Positions 24,714 to 34,424 of a DNA stretch of 64,000 bases are shown piece after piece; the first letter of the stretch is position 1, and the number at the start of each line of letters is the position of its first letter. Location: the NCBI RefSeq assembly GCF_020859565.1, contig NZ_JAJHUO010000020.1:1-64000 (forward strand). Direction: 5' to 3'. This DNA comes from Saccharothrix luteola (GTDB lineage Bacteria; Actinomycetota; Actinomycetes; Mycobacteriales; Pseudonocardiaceae). The position numbers and the translations under genes were made by a program. The notes below the pieces were generated by a model, which worked only from the letters and a program-made list of their open reading frames with translations, was not told the origin of the DNA and made no database searches.

Positions 24714-25469
24714 GTGGACGACCCGTTGGTGATCGCCGGGCGCGAGTTCGGCTCGCGCCTGGTCATGGGCACCGGTGGTGCGGCGAACCTGTCGGTGCTG
24801 GAACGCGCGCTGGTGGCGTCCGGCACGGAGTTGACGACGGTCGCGATGCGGCGCCTGGACTCGTCCGGTGGCGGCGTGCTCGACCTGCTGGGCCGGCTGG
24901 GCATCCCGGCGCTGCCGAACACGGCCGGCTGCCGCACCGCCGCGGAGGCCGTGCTGACGGCTCGGCTGGCGCGGGAGGCGTTGGGGACGGACTGGGTGAA
25001 GCTGGAGGTCGTCGCCGACGACCAGACCCTGCTGCCCGACCCGGTGGAGCTGCTCGACGCGGCGGAGCAGCTGGTCGACGACGGGTTCGTGGTGCTGCCC
25101 TACACGTCCGACGACCCCGTGCTCGCGGTGCGCCTGGAGCAGCTCGGCTGCGCCGCCGTCATGCCGCTGGGGTCGCCGATCGGGACGGGGCTCGGGATCC
25201 GCAACCCGCACAACATCGAGCTGATCGTGTCGCGCGCGTCCGTGCCGGTGATCCTCGACGCGGGCGTCGGCACGGCGTCGGACGCGGCGTTGGCGATGGA
25301 GTTGGGCTGTTCGGCCGTGCTGCTGGCGACCGCCGTGACGAGGGCGCAGGACCCCGAACGGATGGCGGCGGCGATGCGCGCGGGTGTGGAGGCCGGTCGG
25401 CTGGCCAAGCTGGCGGGGCGGATCCCGAAGCGGTTCTGGGCGCACGCGTCGAGTCCGGCAGTGGGGTGA
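24714..25469 (+). CDS. thiG: Thiazole synthase
   Basis: A 251-residue TIM-barrel enzyme. The Schiff-base lysine lies in DWVKLEVVAD (about residue 95), with the phosphate-binding VMPLGSPIGTGLG and DAGVGTASDAA after it. It combines deoxyxylulose phosphate, dehydroglycine and ThiS thiocarboxylate into the thiazole. GTG starts one base after the thiS stop, following GGAGGG. It ends the riboswitch-controlled operon. Confidence 0.95.
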   Translation: MDDPLVIAGREFGSRLVMGTGGAANLSVLERALVASGTELTTVAMRRLDSSGGGVLDLLGRLGIPALPNTAGCRTAAEAVLTARLAREALGTDWVKLEVVADDQTLLPDPVELLDAAEQLVDDGFVVLPYTSDDPVLAVRLEQLGCAAVMPLGSPIGTGLGIRNPHNIELIVSRASVPVILDAGVGTASDAALAMELGCSAVLLATAVTRAQDPERMAAAMRAGVEAGRLAKLAGRIPKRFWAHASSPAVG

Positions 25470-25526
25470 TTGCGGGGCACGGCATGATGGATGCTCATCG
25501 TGTCCGTCTGCCCGAGGAGGAGTGCC

Positions 25527-25958
25527 GTGACGGCCGACCAGGTCGAGGACGCCACCGCCCGGCTGTACCTCGCGATCGGCAGGCTTTCCCGGCTGCTGCG
25601 GCGCACGGGGTCGCCCGGGCTCGGGCCGGGTGCGGTGTCGGCGCTGGCCACGTTGGCGCGGTGCGGTCCCATGCGGTTGGGCGACCTGGCCGCCAAGGAG
25701 GGCGTCGCGCCGCCGACGTTGTCGCGGATCGTGGCGGCGCTGGTGGAGGCCCGGTACGTGCGGCGTGAGCCCGACCCGCAGGACGGGCGGGCGTGGCTGG
25801 CGACGCCGACGCCGGAGGGCGTGACGATGGTGTCGGGCGTGCGGTCGGCGCGGGTGCGCGAGCTGCAGCGGCGGATCGAGGAGCTGGCGCCGGAACACCG
25901 TGACGCGCTCGTCAACGCCCTGCCGGCGCTGGAGGAACTGGTCGGCGAGGTCGGCTGA
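25527..25958 (+). CDS. MarR family transcriptional regulator
   Basis: A 143-residue winged-helix protein. The DNA-binding part is LGDLAAKEGVAPPTLSRIVAALVEARYVRREPDPQDGRA cut into its usual helix-turn-helix and wing (about 55-95), flanked by dimerisation helices. GTG at 25527 is set by GAGGAGG six bases upstream. It lies shortly after thiG and is not obviously part of the thiamine operon. No partner gene shares its promoter, so ligand and targets are unknown. Confidence 0.88.
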   Translation: MTADQVEDATARLYLAIGRLSRLLRRTGSPGLGPGAVSALATLARCGPMRLGDLAAKEGVAPPTLSRIVAALVEARYVRREPDPQDGRAWLATPTPEGVTMVSGVRSARVRELQRRIEELAPEHRDALVNALPALEELVGEVG

Positions 25959-26010
25959 CCGGAGTTGTCCACAGCCGGCGCTCGCGGCCTCGGAATCGTC
26001 GTACCGGTGT

Positions 26011-26180
26011 GGCAGGGTAAAAGCAGGGGTCCCCTTGCCGGGGACGCCTGCGAAGCGTTCCGTTGTCGAGGATGCCTGTGAGGCGTTCCGTTGCCGGGAT
26101 GCCTGCGAAGCGTTCCCCCGGCCGGCGATGCCGGCGGTGCGTTCCCCTTGTCGAGTGCCGGCGGAGCGTCGGCTGGATGG
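26011..26180. repeat. Intergenic repeat of the AAAAGCAGGGGTCCCC family with 28-nt tandem units (copy 2)
   Basis: The 24-base core at 26011-26034 is shared with 18451-18474. It is followed by tandem units starting at 26035, 26063 and 26091 (28, 28 and 27 nt; pattern TTG(C/T)CGGGGA, GCCTG(C/T)GA(A/G)GCGTTCC), then two more diverged units to about 26177. It lies beyond the MarR gene and before the convergent small gene. No frame through it looks coding. Confidence 0.75.
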
Positions 26181-26234
26181 CCCGCGGCGGAACGTCGACC
26201 GGCGCGACCGGCAGCCGCGTCGCCGCACCGGTGG

Positions 26235-26543
26235 TCACACCTGCGCGGACCCGTCGGCTGGGACGGCAGCCTGGTTCAGCTCCCCGGCGAACTCCGCCAA
26301 CACCGCCGGGGACGCCAAGCGCACGAACGCCGAATCCGGGCCGAACCAGTCCTCCCAGACCTGTCGCACCACCTCGGGCGTGATGGTGACACCCCGATCG
26401 AGCAGCGCCGCGAACGCCCTGGCTTCCGGCTCGTACTCGTCCTGCGGCGCCTCGAAGGCGAGCAGTGATTCCGGATCCCACCTGCTCACGACGTCGAGAA
26501 CGCGGGCACGCAGCAGCGCACGGGTTCGGGCAGCACGTGGCAC
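26235..26543 (-). CDS. Hypothetical protein, DUF1871-like
   Basis: A 102-residue acidic protein with no signal peptide or membrane segment. The stretch VVSRWDPESLLAFEAP followed by DEYEPEARAFAALL resembles the WDP...DEY pattern of the DUF1871 family, whose function is unknown. The GTG at 26543 gives a natural length, whereas the longer frame to 27218 overlaps the next gene. It is in line with the VanZ-like gene 83 bases upstream on the same strand. Confidence 0.6.
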   Translation of the reverse strand: MPRAARTRALLRARVLDVVSRWDPESLLAFEAPQDEYEPEARAFAALLDRGVTITPEVVRQVWEDWFGPDSAFVRLASPAVLAEFAGELNQAAVPADGSAQV

Positions 26544-26626
26544 GGCCCCAGTCTCAGACGCGGGGGGCCGCCGAACCAAGCGAATAGTTCGAGCCGCGGA
26601 CAGAGCGGATCGCCGGCCTCCCGCTC

Positions 26627-27193
26627 TCAAGGCACGCGGACCGCCGACGCCGAAGATCGTTCCCGACCGACTCGCGATGCCGGCCGGGAAGCGCCCGCGG
26701 CCACCGTGAGCAGCCACGCCACCAGCACCGCGAAGAACGCGCCCACGGTGTTGTTGATGAAGTCCTGCGCCTCGCACACCCCGATCGCGGTCAACGCCTG
26801 CACGAACTCCACCGCCCCGCTGAACGCCGCCGCCACGCCCAGCACCGCGAACGGCCGCCGCGTGGCGAGCGTGCCGAAGAACGCGAACGGCACCAGCATC
26901 AGCAGGTTCAGCCGCGCCAACGAGCCCGCCATCGAGAACTCGTTGGCGACGCACATCCCGATCGGGTCGGTCGTGGCGACCGAGAACGACCCGCCCGGCC
27001 GCGCCAAGGTCACCGCCAGCGCCAACGCCATCCCGCACCCGGCCAGCACGGCGGGCAACGCCGCCCACCCGCGCCGCCGCGCCACCACGAAACCGACCGC
27101 ACCCAAGAACACCGACCCCGCGAACAACGCCGCCACCGCCTCCGGCTGGCTCAACACCAGCTCGGCCACGTAGGCGTCCTGAAGTGCGCTCAT
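26627..27193 (-). CDS. VanZ-like membrane protein
   Basis: A 188-residue protein with about five hydrophobic segments. The C-terminal part FSGAVEFVQALTAIG, then AQDFINNTVGAFFAVLVAW, fits the VanZ-like family (the EFxQ and D-x-x-N-N-x-x-G features). The family includes the teicoplanin-resistance VanZ, but most members have no known role. ATG at 27193 is preferred over TTG at 27202. No ribosome site is obvious. Confidence 0.7.
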   Translation of the reverse strand: MSALQDAYVAELVLSQPEAVAALFAGSVFLGAVGFVVARRRGWAALPAVLAGCGMALALAVTLARPGGSFSVATTDPIGMCVANEFSMAGSLARLNLLMLVPFAFFGTLATRRPFAVLGVAAAFSGAVEFVQALTAIGVCEAQDFINNTVGAFFAVLVAWLLTVAAGASRPASRVGRERSSASAVRVP

Positions 27194-27238
27194 GCCATAC
27201 AAGACGCATGAGTTCCACAGCGGTGGCTTAGAGCATCC

Positions 27239-28048
27239 TTAGAACCGGTACCGCAGCACCCGGCCCACGTCCCTGACCTTCGGCAACCGCGCCATCACCC
27301 ACATCGGGACGCGCGCCGGCCACGGCTCGGCCGCGATCTGCGGCAACTCCACCGACCGCACCGCGTCCACGCACCTCAACCCGTCGTGCCAGCCCTCCAC
27401 GACGGCCGGGTCGTCCAACCCCCAGTGCAGCGTCGCACCCGCCCGCCGCACGGCCGGCACGAACTTCTGCAACCTGATCCCGAACGACCCGTACACGTCG
27501 AACAGCAGCTCACCCCGGCCGAACCGCCCCGTGACCCGCCGCACGAGCCCTCGCACCTCGTCCCCGGTCAGGTACATGGTCAGGCCCTCGAACACGGCGA
27601 CCACGGGCCGGTCCGCGGGCACCTCGTCCCACCACCCGCTGTCGGTGACGGACGCGTGCACCAGCCGGTAGTCCCCGGCCGGCACGTCCAGCAGCCGTTC
27701 CCGCAGCGCGGCGACCGCCGGCAGGTCGACGTCCACCCACCGCACGCCCGACCCGAACGCCATCCGCTGCGCCCGCGTGTCCAACCCGCACGCCAGGTGC
27801 AGCACGGTCGCGGACGGGTGCCGGGCCAAGAAGTCGGCGGTCCAGTCGTCCAGCAGCTTCGCGCGCATGGCGACCCCCGCCGCCGTCGACGCGGTGATGC
27901 CGGTCCGGGGGAAGTCGTACTCGATGCGCGACACGGCGTCGAGCGCCGCCACGTCGCCGAGGATCGGGCGCTGAGCGCGGGCGTCGAGCGCCCGCGCGTA
28001 CAGCGTCGCCAGCATCGTCTCGGGGGCGCCGGTCAGGTCGACCTTCAC
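27239..28048 (-). CDS. Class I SAM-dependent methyltransferase (LCMT/Ppm1 family)
   Basis: A 269-residue methyltransferase. It shows the SAM motif VLHLACGLDTRAQRM near residue 85, the acidic end of strand 2 in VDVDLPAV and the family motif FEGLTMYL near 160. This family in actinobacteria (including polyketide and tetracenomycin-type O-methyltransferases) methylates carboxyls or phenols. GTG at 28048 follows GAGGG. It is ten bases downstream of thiD on the same strand and may be co-transcribed, without an obvious metabolic link. Confidence 0.82.
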   Translation of the reverse strand: MKVDLTGAPETMLATLYARALDARAQRPILGDVAALDAVSRIEYDFPRTGITASTAAGVAMRAKLLDDWTADFLARHPSATVLHLACGLDTRAQRMAFGSGVRWVDVDLPAVAALRERLLDVPAGDYRLVHASVTDSGWWDEVPADRPVVAVFEGLTMYLTGDEVRGLVRRVTGRFGRGELLFDVYGSFGIRLQKFVPAVRRAGATLHWGLDDPAVVEGWHDGLRCVDAVRSVELPQIAAEPWPARVPMWVMARLPKVRDVGRVLRYRF

Positions 28049-28058
28049 CCCCTCGACG

Positions 28059-28862
28059 CTAGCCCTCCAACCGCCACAGCGGCGACACGGGACCGACCCC
28101 GCCACCCAACGGGTACGCGGCGGCCACCGAGCGGACGATGAAGTCCTTGCCGAACCGCACCGCTGTCGGCACGTCCGCACCCCGCGCGAGCTGCGACGCG
28201 ATCGCCGACGCCAGCGTGTCACCGCTGCCGTGCGTGTGCTTCACGTCGTAGCGCGGCCCGAGCAGCTCGACGAACTCCGCGCCGTCGTACAGCACGTCGA
28301 GGCACTCCGGGTCGTCCCACAGGTGCCCGCCCTTGACCAGCACCCACCGCGGGCCCATCGCGTGCAGCGCCTCGGCGGCTTTGCGCTGGTCGGCACGGCT
28401 GCGCACGTCGATGCCGGTGAGCAGCCGCACCTCGTCGAGGTTCGGCGTCACCAGCGTCGCCCTGGGGAACAGCAGCGTCCGCAACGCGTCCAGCGCGTCA
28501 TCGGCCAGCAGCTGGTGCCCGTGCATCGACGCGGCCACCGGGTCGACCACGAACGGCCCGACGTCGACCCGGTCCACCGCCGCCGCGACCGCCTCGATGA
28601 TCGCCGCCGACGCCAGCATCCCCGTCTTCGCCGCGTCCACCCCGATGTCCGTGGCCACCGCCTCGATCTGCGCGGCCACCACCTCGGGCGGCACCTCGGT
28701 GTACCCGGTGACGCCCAGCGAGTTCTGCACGGTCACCGCCGTGACCGCCGTCATCCCGTGCACGCCGCACGCGAACAGCGTCCGCAGGTCGGCCTGCAGG
28801 CCCGCACCACCGCCGGAATCCGATCCGGCGATGGTGAGGACCCTCGGTGGCGTGGCGGCCAT
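28059..28862 (-). CDS. thiD: Hydroxymethylpyrimidine/phosphomethylpyrimidine kinase
   Basis: A 267-residue ribokinase-fold enzyme that phosphorylates HMP and then HMP phosphate. It has TIAGSDSGGGAGLQADL at the N-terminus, the TAVTVQNS motif, VKGGH near 185 and the anion hole HTHGSGDTLASAIA near 220. It follows thiC on the same strand, 34 bases after its stop, so both are probably controlled by the riboswitch ahead of thiC. Length is normal. Confidence 0.94.
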   Translation of the reverse strand: MAATPPRVLTIAGSDSGGGAGLQADLRTLFACGVHGMTAVTAVTVQNSLGVTGYTEVPPEVVAAQIEAVATDIGVDAAKTGMLASAAIIEAVAAAVDRVDVGPFVVDPVAASMHGHQLLADDALDALRTLLFPRATLVTPNLDEVRLLTGIDVRSRADQRKAAEALHAMGPRWVLVKGGHLWDDPECLDVLYDGAEFVELLGPRYDVKHTHGSGDTLASAIASQLARGADVPTAVRFGKDFIVRSVAAAYPLGGGVGPVSPLWRLEG

Positions 28863-28896
28863 CAGCGCGTCCCGGCCGGGCTCACGCGTGCCCCCA

Positions 28897-30546
<1,650 letters not shown>

Positions 30547-30552
30547 GACAGT

Positions 30553-30655
30553 CCTCCCTACGCCGGCATTACCCGGTCAGGTTCAGGCGGTCGGCGGCAC
30601 CGGAGCCGTTGCGCTCCAGCCGCCCTCTCAGCCCGCTGTGGCGCGAGCTCCCGCG
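30553..30655 (-). ncRNA. TPP riboswitch ahead of thiC
   Basis: On the minus strand the region reads GGGCTGAGAGGGCGG, a variable helix, CTGAACCTGACCGGGTAATG and CCGGCGTAGGGAGG, the standard THI-box order, ending six bases before the thiC ATG. The last helix contains the ribosome site (GGGAGG), so control of translation is likely. Confidence 0.96.
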
Positions 30656-30766
30656 TGTTTTGAGTTTTGTGTGTGTCGAGCTTGTCGGCCTGACCATAGC
30701 CACGGCCCGGTGCGGATGCCAAGGTGCGGATGCCAAGCGCCACCGTTTGCGCGTACCTTTCTCCGC

Positions 30767-31528
30767 GTGGCTGATCACCAGCCGTTCCCGCCCGGCGCCC
30801 GGCGCGTGGCCCGCCCCGCCGCCGTCTCGCCGTGCCCGTCGTGCGGCGACCTCGCGGGCCGCGGCTACCCGGCGTGCCGGTTCTGCGCGGAGCTCGTCGA
30901 CCAGTACTGGCTGCTGGACTGGCAGGAGCTGCTGGCCGCCGAACAGCTCGCCGAGGGCGGCGCGGGCGAGCGCGAGCTGGCCGAGCTCGTGCTGGCCGAC
31001 GAGGTGGGCAGGCACCCGTGGACGTGCACCGACTGGGCGATGACGCTGCTCGCGTGCAGCCAGTGCGGCGAGGAGCTGGCCACCGGGCCCGCCGACTGCG
31101 TCCGCTGCGCCATGGCCGACGGCCTGCGCTGGTCGTGGGACCACGCCGGGTACCCGCGGGCCATCGACGCGGGCGAGCACGCGTTGCGCGTGGCCAGGGC
31201 GACGTTGCGCGCACCGCACCGCGCCCGTGCGGCGACCGTCGGCGCGTGGCGGCTGCTGGTGCCGTTCCTGCTGGTGGGGGAGTTGCCGACGGTGGGGCAG
31301 GTGCGGCGGATCAGGGCCGCGGTGCTCGCCGGCGCGTACGCCGACCTGGCCGGCTGCGCCACGCACGTCGAGCTGGCGTCGTACCCGGAACTGCCGTGGC
31401 GGCGCCCCGAGCGCTCAGCGCGCGTCGACCACCAGGCGAAGGCCCAGCGCGACCAGCACGCCACCGCGGACGCGGTCCAGGGCGCGCCGAGCTCCGGCCC
31501 GGGCGAGCCGGCCGCGGACCCGGTCTAG
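30767..31528 (+). CDS. Hypothetical protein with paired zinc-ribbon cysteines
   Basis: A 253-residue protein with four CxxC pairs: CPSCGD and CRFC near residues 22-40, CSQCGEE and CVRC near 100-120. The pairs would bind two zinc ions. An alpha-helical C-terminal half follows. I do not recognise the family. The GTG at 30767 has only a weak upstream purine run. The last 38 codons overlap an antisense LysE-like fragment, so the original end may have been earlier and extended by rearrangement. It is divergent from thiC, and a 14-nt direct repeat (30709, 30723) lies upstream. Confidence 0.6.
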   Translation: MADHQPFPPGARRVARPAAVSPCPSCGDLAGRGYPACRFCAELVDQYWLLDWQELLAAEQLAEGGAGERELAELVLADEVGRHPWTCTDWAMTLLACSQCGEELATGPADCVRCAMADGLRWSWDHAGYPRAIDAGEHALRVARATLRAPHRARAATVGAWRLLVPFLLVGELPTVGQVRRIRAAVLAGAYADLAGCATHVELASYPELPWRRPERSARVDHQAKAQRDQHATADAVQGAPSSGPGEPAADPV

Positions 31529-31645
31529 GACGTCGACCAGCACCAGGTGCCACCCGGTGTCGGCGGCCACCCGGGCCGGCGCGAACAGCAGGAGCGTGCC
31601 GCGGCTCGCGTCGGCGGGCGGGAACTGCGGCAGGAACGAGATCAC
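31415..31645 (-). pseudogene. Remnant of a LysE/RhtB family exporter
   Basis: A 76-codon frame encodes a start similar to the FLPQF segment in the middle of LysE/RhtB exporters and ends with RRALDRVRGGVLVALGLRL, close to the usual C-terminal helix of that family. The first three membrane segments and part of the middle are missing. Upstream sequence does not restore them. It therefore looks like a degraded fragment, and it overlaps the end of the zinc-ribbon gene on the other strand. Confidence 0.45.
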
Positions 31646-31677
31646 AGGTCACCCATTGGAGTGATCCTCAAAAAGGC

Positions 31678-31740
31678 ATGAACAAAAACGCCGTTACCGC
31701 CACCCTGAAACGTCGGTTGAACAACGAGGCCCGCAACTAA
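31678..31740 (+). CDS. Possible tiny basic peptide
   Basis: ATG after AAAAGG opens a 20-residue frame, MNKNAVTATLKRRLNNEARN, in a small AT-richer island. Its codons (AAA, AAC, GTT, CGT) differ from the genome norm. It may be a real peptide, a leader or chance. Nothing downstream within 440 bases is coding. Confidence 0.2.
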   Translation: MNKNAVTATLKRRLNNEARN

Positions 31741-32185
31741 CCCCGCCCCACACCACCCAGCCGCAACCTCACCACCCGATCCACCCCCCGGCCACCACGA
31801 CCACCCGCCCCCACCCCCGCCACCCCTGCCGCCACCTCAGCCACCTGCCCCACATCGCCCCGCCGCCACAGCACCGCGCCCCGCCGCCGCGCCCCCGACC
31901 GCGACCGCGACCGCGACCGCGACCCCAGCACTCCCACCGCCTGCCCGACCCGCACCGGCGACACGCACTGCGGCCCCGCGCCGTCGCCCGTCGCCGCTGT
32001 CCGCCGGCTGGAGAACCCGCCCGCGCACGGCCGTCCCGGCCCACCTCCCTGCCTGGAGCCGCCTCGCCGCGCTTGGAGCCGCCTCGCCCGGCCGCCCGAT
32101 CCGGCCCGTGGCCGATCCCGCCCGTCACCCCCGATCCGGCCCGACCCCGCGCCCCCGGCCGCCCACCCCAACTACGCTCACCCCC
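31741..32185. other. Strand-asymmetric C-rich intergenic tract
   Basis: About 445 bases in which the plus strand is more than half C and has little T or A. It contains a (GACCGC)-type hexamer run at about 31898-31924 and a 16-base direct repeat (TTGGAGCCGCCTCGCC-like, about 32053-32090). I see no gene. The promoter of the ATPase gene probably lies at its right end. Confidence 0.6.
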
Positions 32186-34420
32186 GTGATCACGCTGACC
32201 GCCCGCCTGTCCCCGTCGGCCCTGGACACCCGCCGCGGCGTGGTCCGCCTGCACCCGGAGGTGCTGGACGCGTTGGGCCTGCGCGCGTGGGACGCGGTGC
32301 GGCTGACCGGCGCCCGGGTGAGCGCCGCCCTGGCCGCCGCGACGGCCGGCGACGGCCCGCCCGGCGTGGTGCTGGTCGACGACGTGACCCTGTCGAACCT
32401 CGGCGTGGTGGAAGGCTCGGAGGTCGTGGTGGCCCCGGTGGACGTCGCCGCCGCCCGCTCCGTCACCGTGGCCGGATCGCGGTTGGCCAGCACGTCGCTC
32501 ACCCCCGAAACGCTGCGCATGGCGCTGACCGGCAAGGTGCTGACCGTCGGCGACGCCGTCTCCCTGCTCCCGCAGGACCTCGCCCCGCCGCCCGGCTCCG
32601 ACGTGAGCGCCACGCGGCGCAAGCTGTCCAACGCCATCGGCATGACGTGGACCAACGAACTGCTCACCATCACCTCCGCCGACCCGGCCGGGCCGGTCGC
32701 CGTGCAGCCGTCGACGGTGGTCGGCTGGCGCGACGGCGCCCGCACGGGTGACGCGCCCGCGGTCGTGTCGGGAGGCGGCGGCACGACGACCATGAGCGTG
32801 ACCGCGGCGGCAACCGCGGGGTTGAGCACGCCGTCGGAGGTCGAGGTCACGACGCCCGCCGTGCCGGTGGCGGACCTGGTCGGGCAGCAGGAGGCCGCGA
32901 AGCGGTTGGCGGAGTGGTTCGACCTGACGTTCAGCCACCCGGAGCTGCTGGCACGGCTCGGTGCCGCACCCCGGCTGGCGGCACTGGTCAGCGGACCCGA
33001 GGGCGTCGGCAAGGCGACGTTCGTGCGGGCCGTCGCGCAGGGCGCCGAAGCCACGGTGGTCGAGGTCGCCGCACCCAGCATCGCCGTGCTGGAGGCGAAC
33101 GCGGCGGCGCAGCGGATCGCCGACGCGCTCGCCCGGGCCGGGTCGCGGTCGCCGTCCGTGCTGGTGCTGACCGACGTCGAGGCGTTGCTGCCCGCCACCT
33201 CGGCGCCGCCGGTGGCGACCGTCGTGCTGGACGCGTTGCGCGCACGGCCCGACGGCGTCGCGTTGGTGGTCACCAGCGCGCACCCGGAGGCGATCGACCC
33301 CCGGTTGCGGGTGCCCGAGCTGGTCGACCGGGAACTCGTGCTGCCGCTGCCCGACGGCAAGGCGCGGACCGAGCTGCTGCGGGTCCTGCTGCGCGACGTC
33401 CCCGTCGAGTCCGATGTGGACCTCGGCGCGATCGCGGACCGGACGCCCGGTTTCGTCGCCGCGGACCTGGTGGCGTTGCGCCGTGAGGCGGCACTCCGGG
33501 CCGCGCTGCGGCAGCGCGACGCGGACGAGCCGCGCGTCGGGCAGGCGGATCTGGTGCAAGCGCTGGAGATCGTCCGGCCGATCTCGATGTCCACTTCGGA
33601 CACCTTGCGGACCGGTGGGCTGACGCTGGACGACGTCGGCGACATGACCGAGGTGAAGCAGGCCCTCACCGAGGCCGCGCTGTGGCCGTTGCAGTACCCG
33701 GATTCCTTCGCCCGACTCGGCGTCGCGCCGCCGCGCGGCCTCCTGCTCTACGGGCCGCCGGGGTGCGGCAAGACGTTCCTGGTGCGCGCGTTGGCGGGCA
33801 CCGGTCGGCTCAACGTGCTGTCGGTCAAGGGCGCGGAGCTGATGGACAAGTTCGTCGGCGAGTCCGAACGCGCGGTCCGCGAGCTGTTCCGGCGCGCGGC
33901 CGAGGCGGCACCCGCGATGGTGTTCCTGGACGAGGTCGACGCGTTGGCGCCCCGGCGCGGCCAGTCGTCCGACTCCGGTGTGTCGGACCGGGTGGTCGCC
34001 GCGCTGCTCACCGAGCTGGACGGCGTCGAGCCGCTGCGCGACGTCATCGTGCTCGGCGCGACGAACCGGCCCGAGCTGGTAGACCCCGCGCTGCTGCGGC
34101 CGGGCCGGTTGGAGCGGCTCGTCTACGTGCCGCCGCCGGACGCCGAGGCGCGGGCCGAGATCCTGCGGGCGTCGTCGCGGAACACGCCGCTGGGGTCGGA
34201 CGTGGACCTGGACGCGTTGGCCGAGGAGTTGGACGGGTACTCGGCGGCGGACTGCGCGGCGTTGATCCGCGAGGCCGCGTTGACCGCGATGCGCGAGTCG
34301 CTGTCGGCGGCGGAGGTGACGGGCGCGCACCTCGCGTCGGCGCGTGAAGCGGTCCGGCCGTCGTTGGACCCGGCCCAGCTCGCGACCCTCGCGGCCTACG
34401 CGAAGTCGCGCGAGCGCTAG
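32186..34420 (+). CDS. Cdc48/p97-like AAA+ ATPase
   Basis: A 744-residue protein with an N-terminal Cdc48-type double-psi barrel (about 1-90) and two AAA domains. In D1 the Walker A is GPEGVGKA (about 270-277), with Ala instead of Thr/Ser, and Walker B reads LVLTDVEAL. In D2 all parts are intact: GPPGCGKT (523-530), MVFLDEVDAL (about 580) and GATNRPELVDPALLRPGR. Actinobacterial homologues (Msm0858 type) are thought to unfold proteins. The GTG start is inside the C-rich region without a clear ribosome site. D1 may bind but hardly hydrolyse ATP. Confidence 0.88.
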   Translation: MITLTARLSPSALDTRRGVVRLHPEVLDALGLRAWDAVRLTGARVSAALAAATAGDGPPGVVLVDDVTLSNLGVVEGSEVVVAPVDVAAARSVTVAGSRLASTSLTPETLRMALTGKVLTVGDAVSLLPQDLAPPPGSDVSATRRKLSNAIGMTWTNELLTITSADPAGPVAVQPSTVVGWRDGARTGDAPAVVSGGGGTTTMSVTAAATAGLSTPSEVEVTTPAVPVADLVGQQEAAKRLAEWFDLTFSHPELLARLGAAPRLAALVSGPEGVGKATFVRAVAQGAEATVVEVAAPSIAVLEANAAAQRIADALARAGSRSPSVLVLTDVEALLPATSAPPVATVVLDALRARPDGVALVVTSAHPEAIDPRLRVPELVDRELVLPLPDGKARTELLRVLLRDVPVESDVDLGAIADRTPGFVAADLVALRREAALRAALRQRDADEPRVGQADLVQALEIVRPISMSTSDTLRTGGLTLDDVGDMTEVKQALTEAALWPLQYPDSFARLGVAPPRGLLLYGPPGCGKTFLVRALAGTGRLNVLSVKGAELMDKFVGESERAVRELFRRAAEAAPAMVFLDEVDALAPRRGQSSDSGVSDRVVAALLTELDGVEPLRDVIVLGATNRPELVDPALLRPGRLERLVYVPPPDAEARAEILRASSRNTPLGSDVDLDALAEELDGYSAADCAALIREAALTAMRESLSAAEVTGAHLASAREAVRPSLDPAQLATLAAYAKSRER

Positions 34421-34424
34421 GGGA

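Noticed and set aside
31769..34330. Long minus-strand open frame opposite the AAA ATPase
   Set aside because: It arises because high GC removes stop codons; codon-position pattern fits the plus-strand ATPase.
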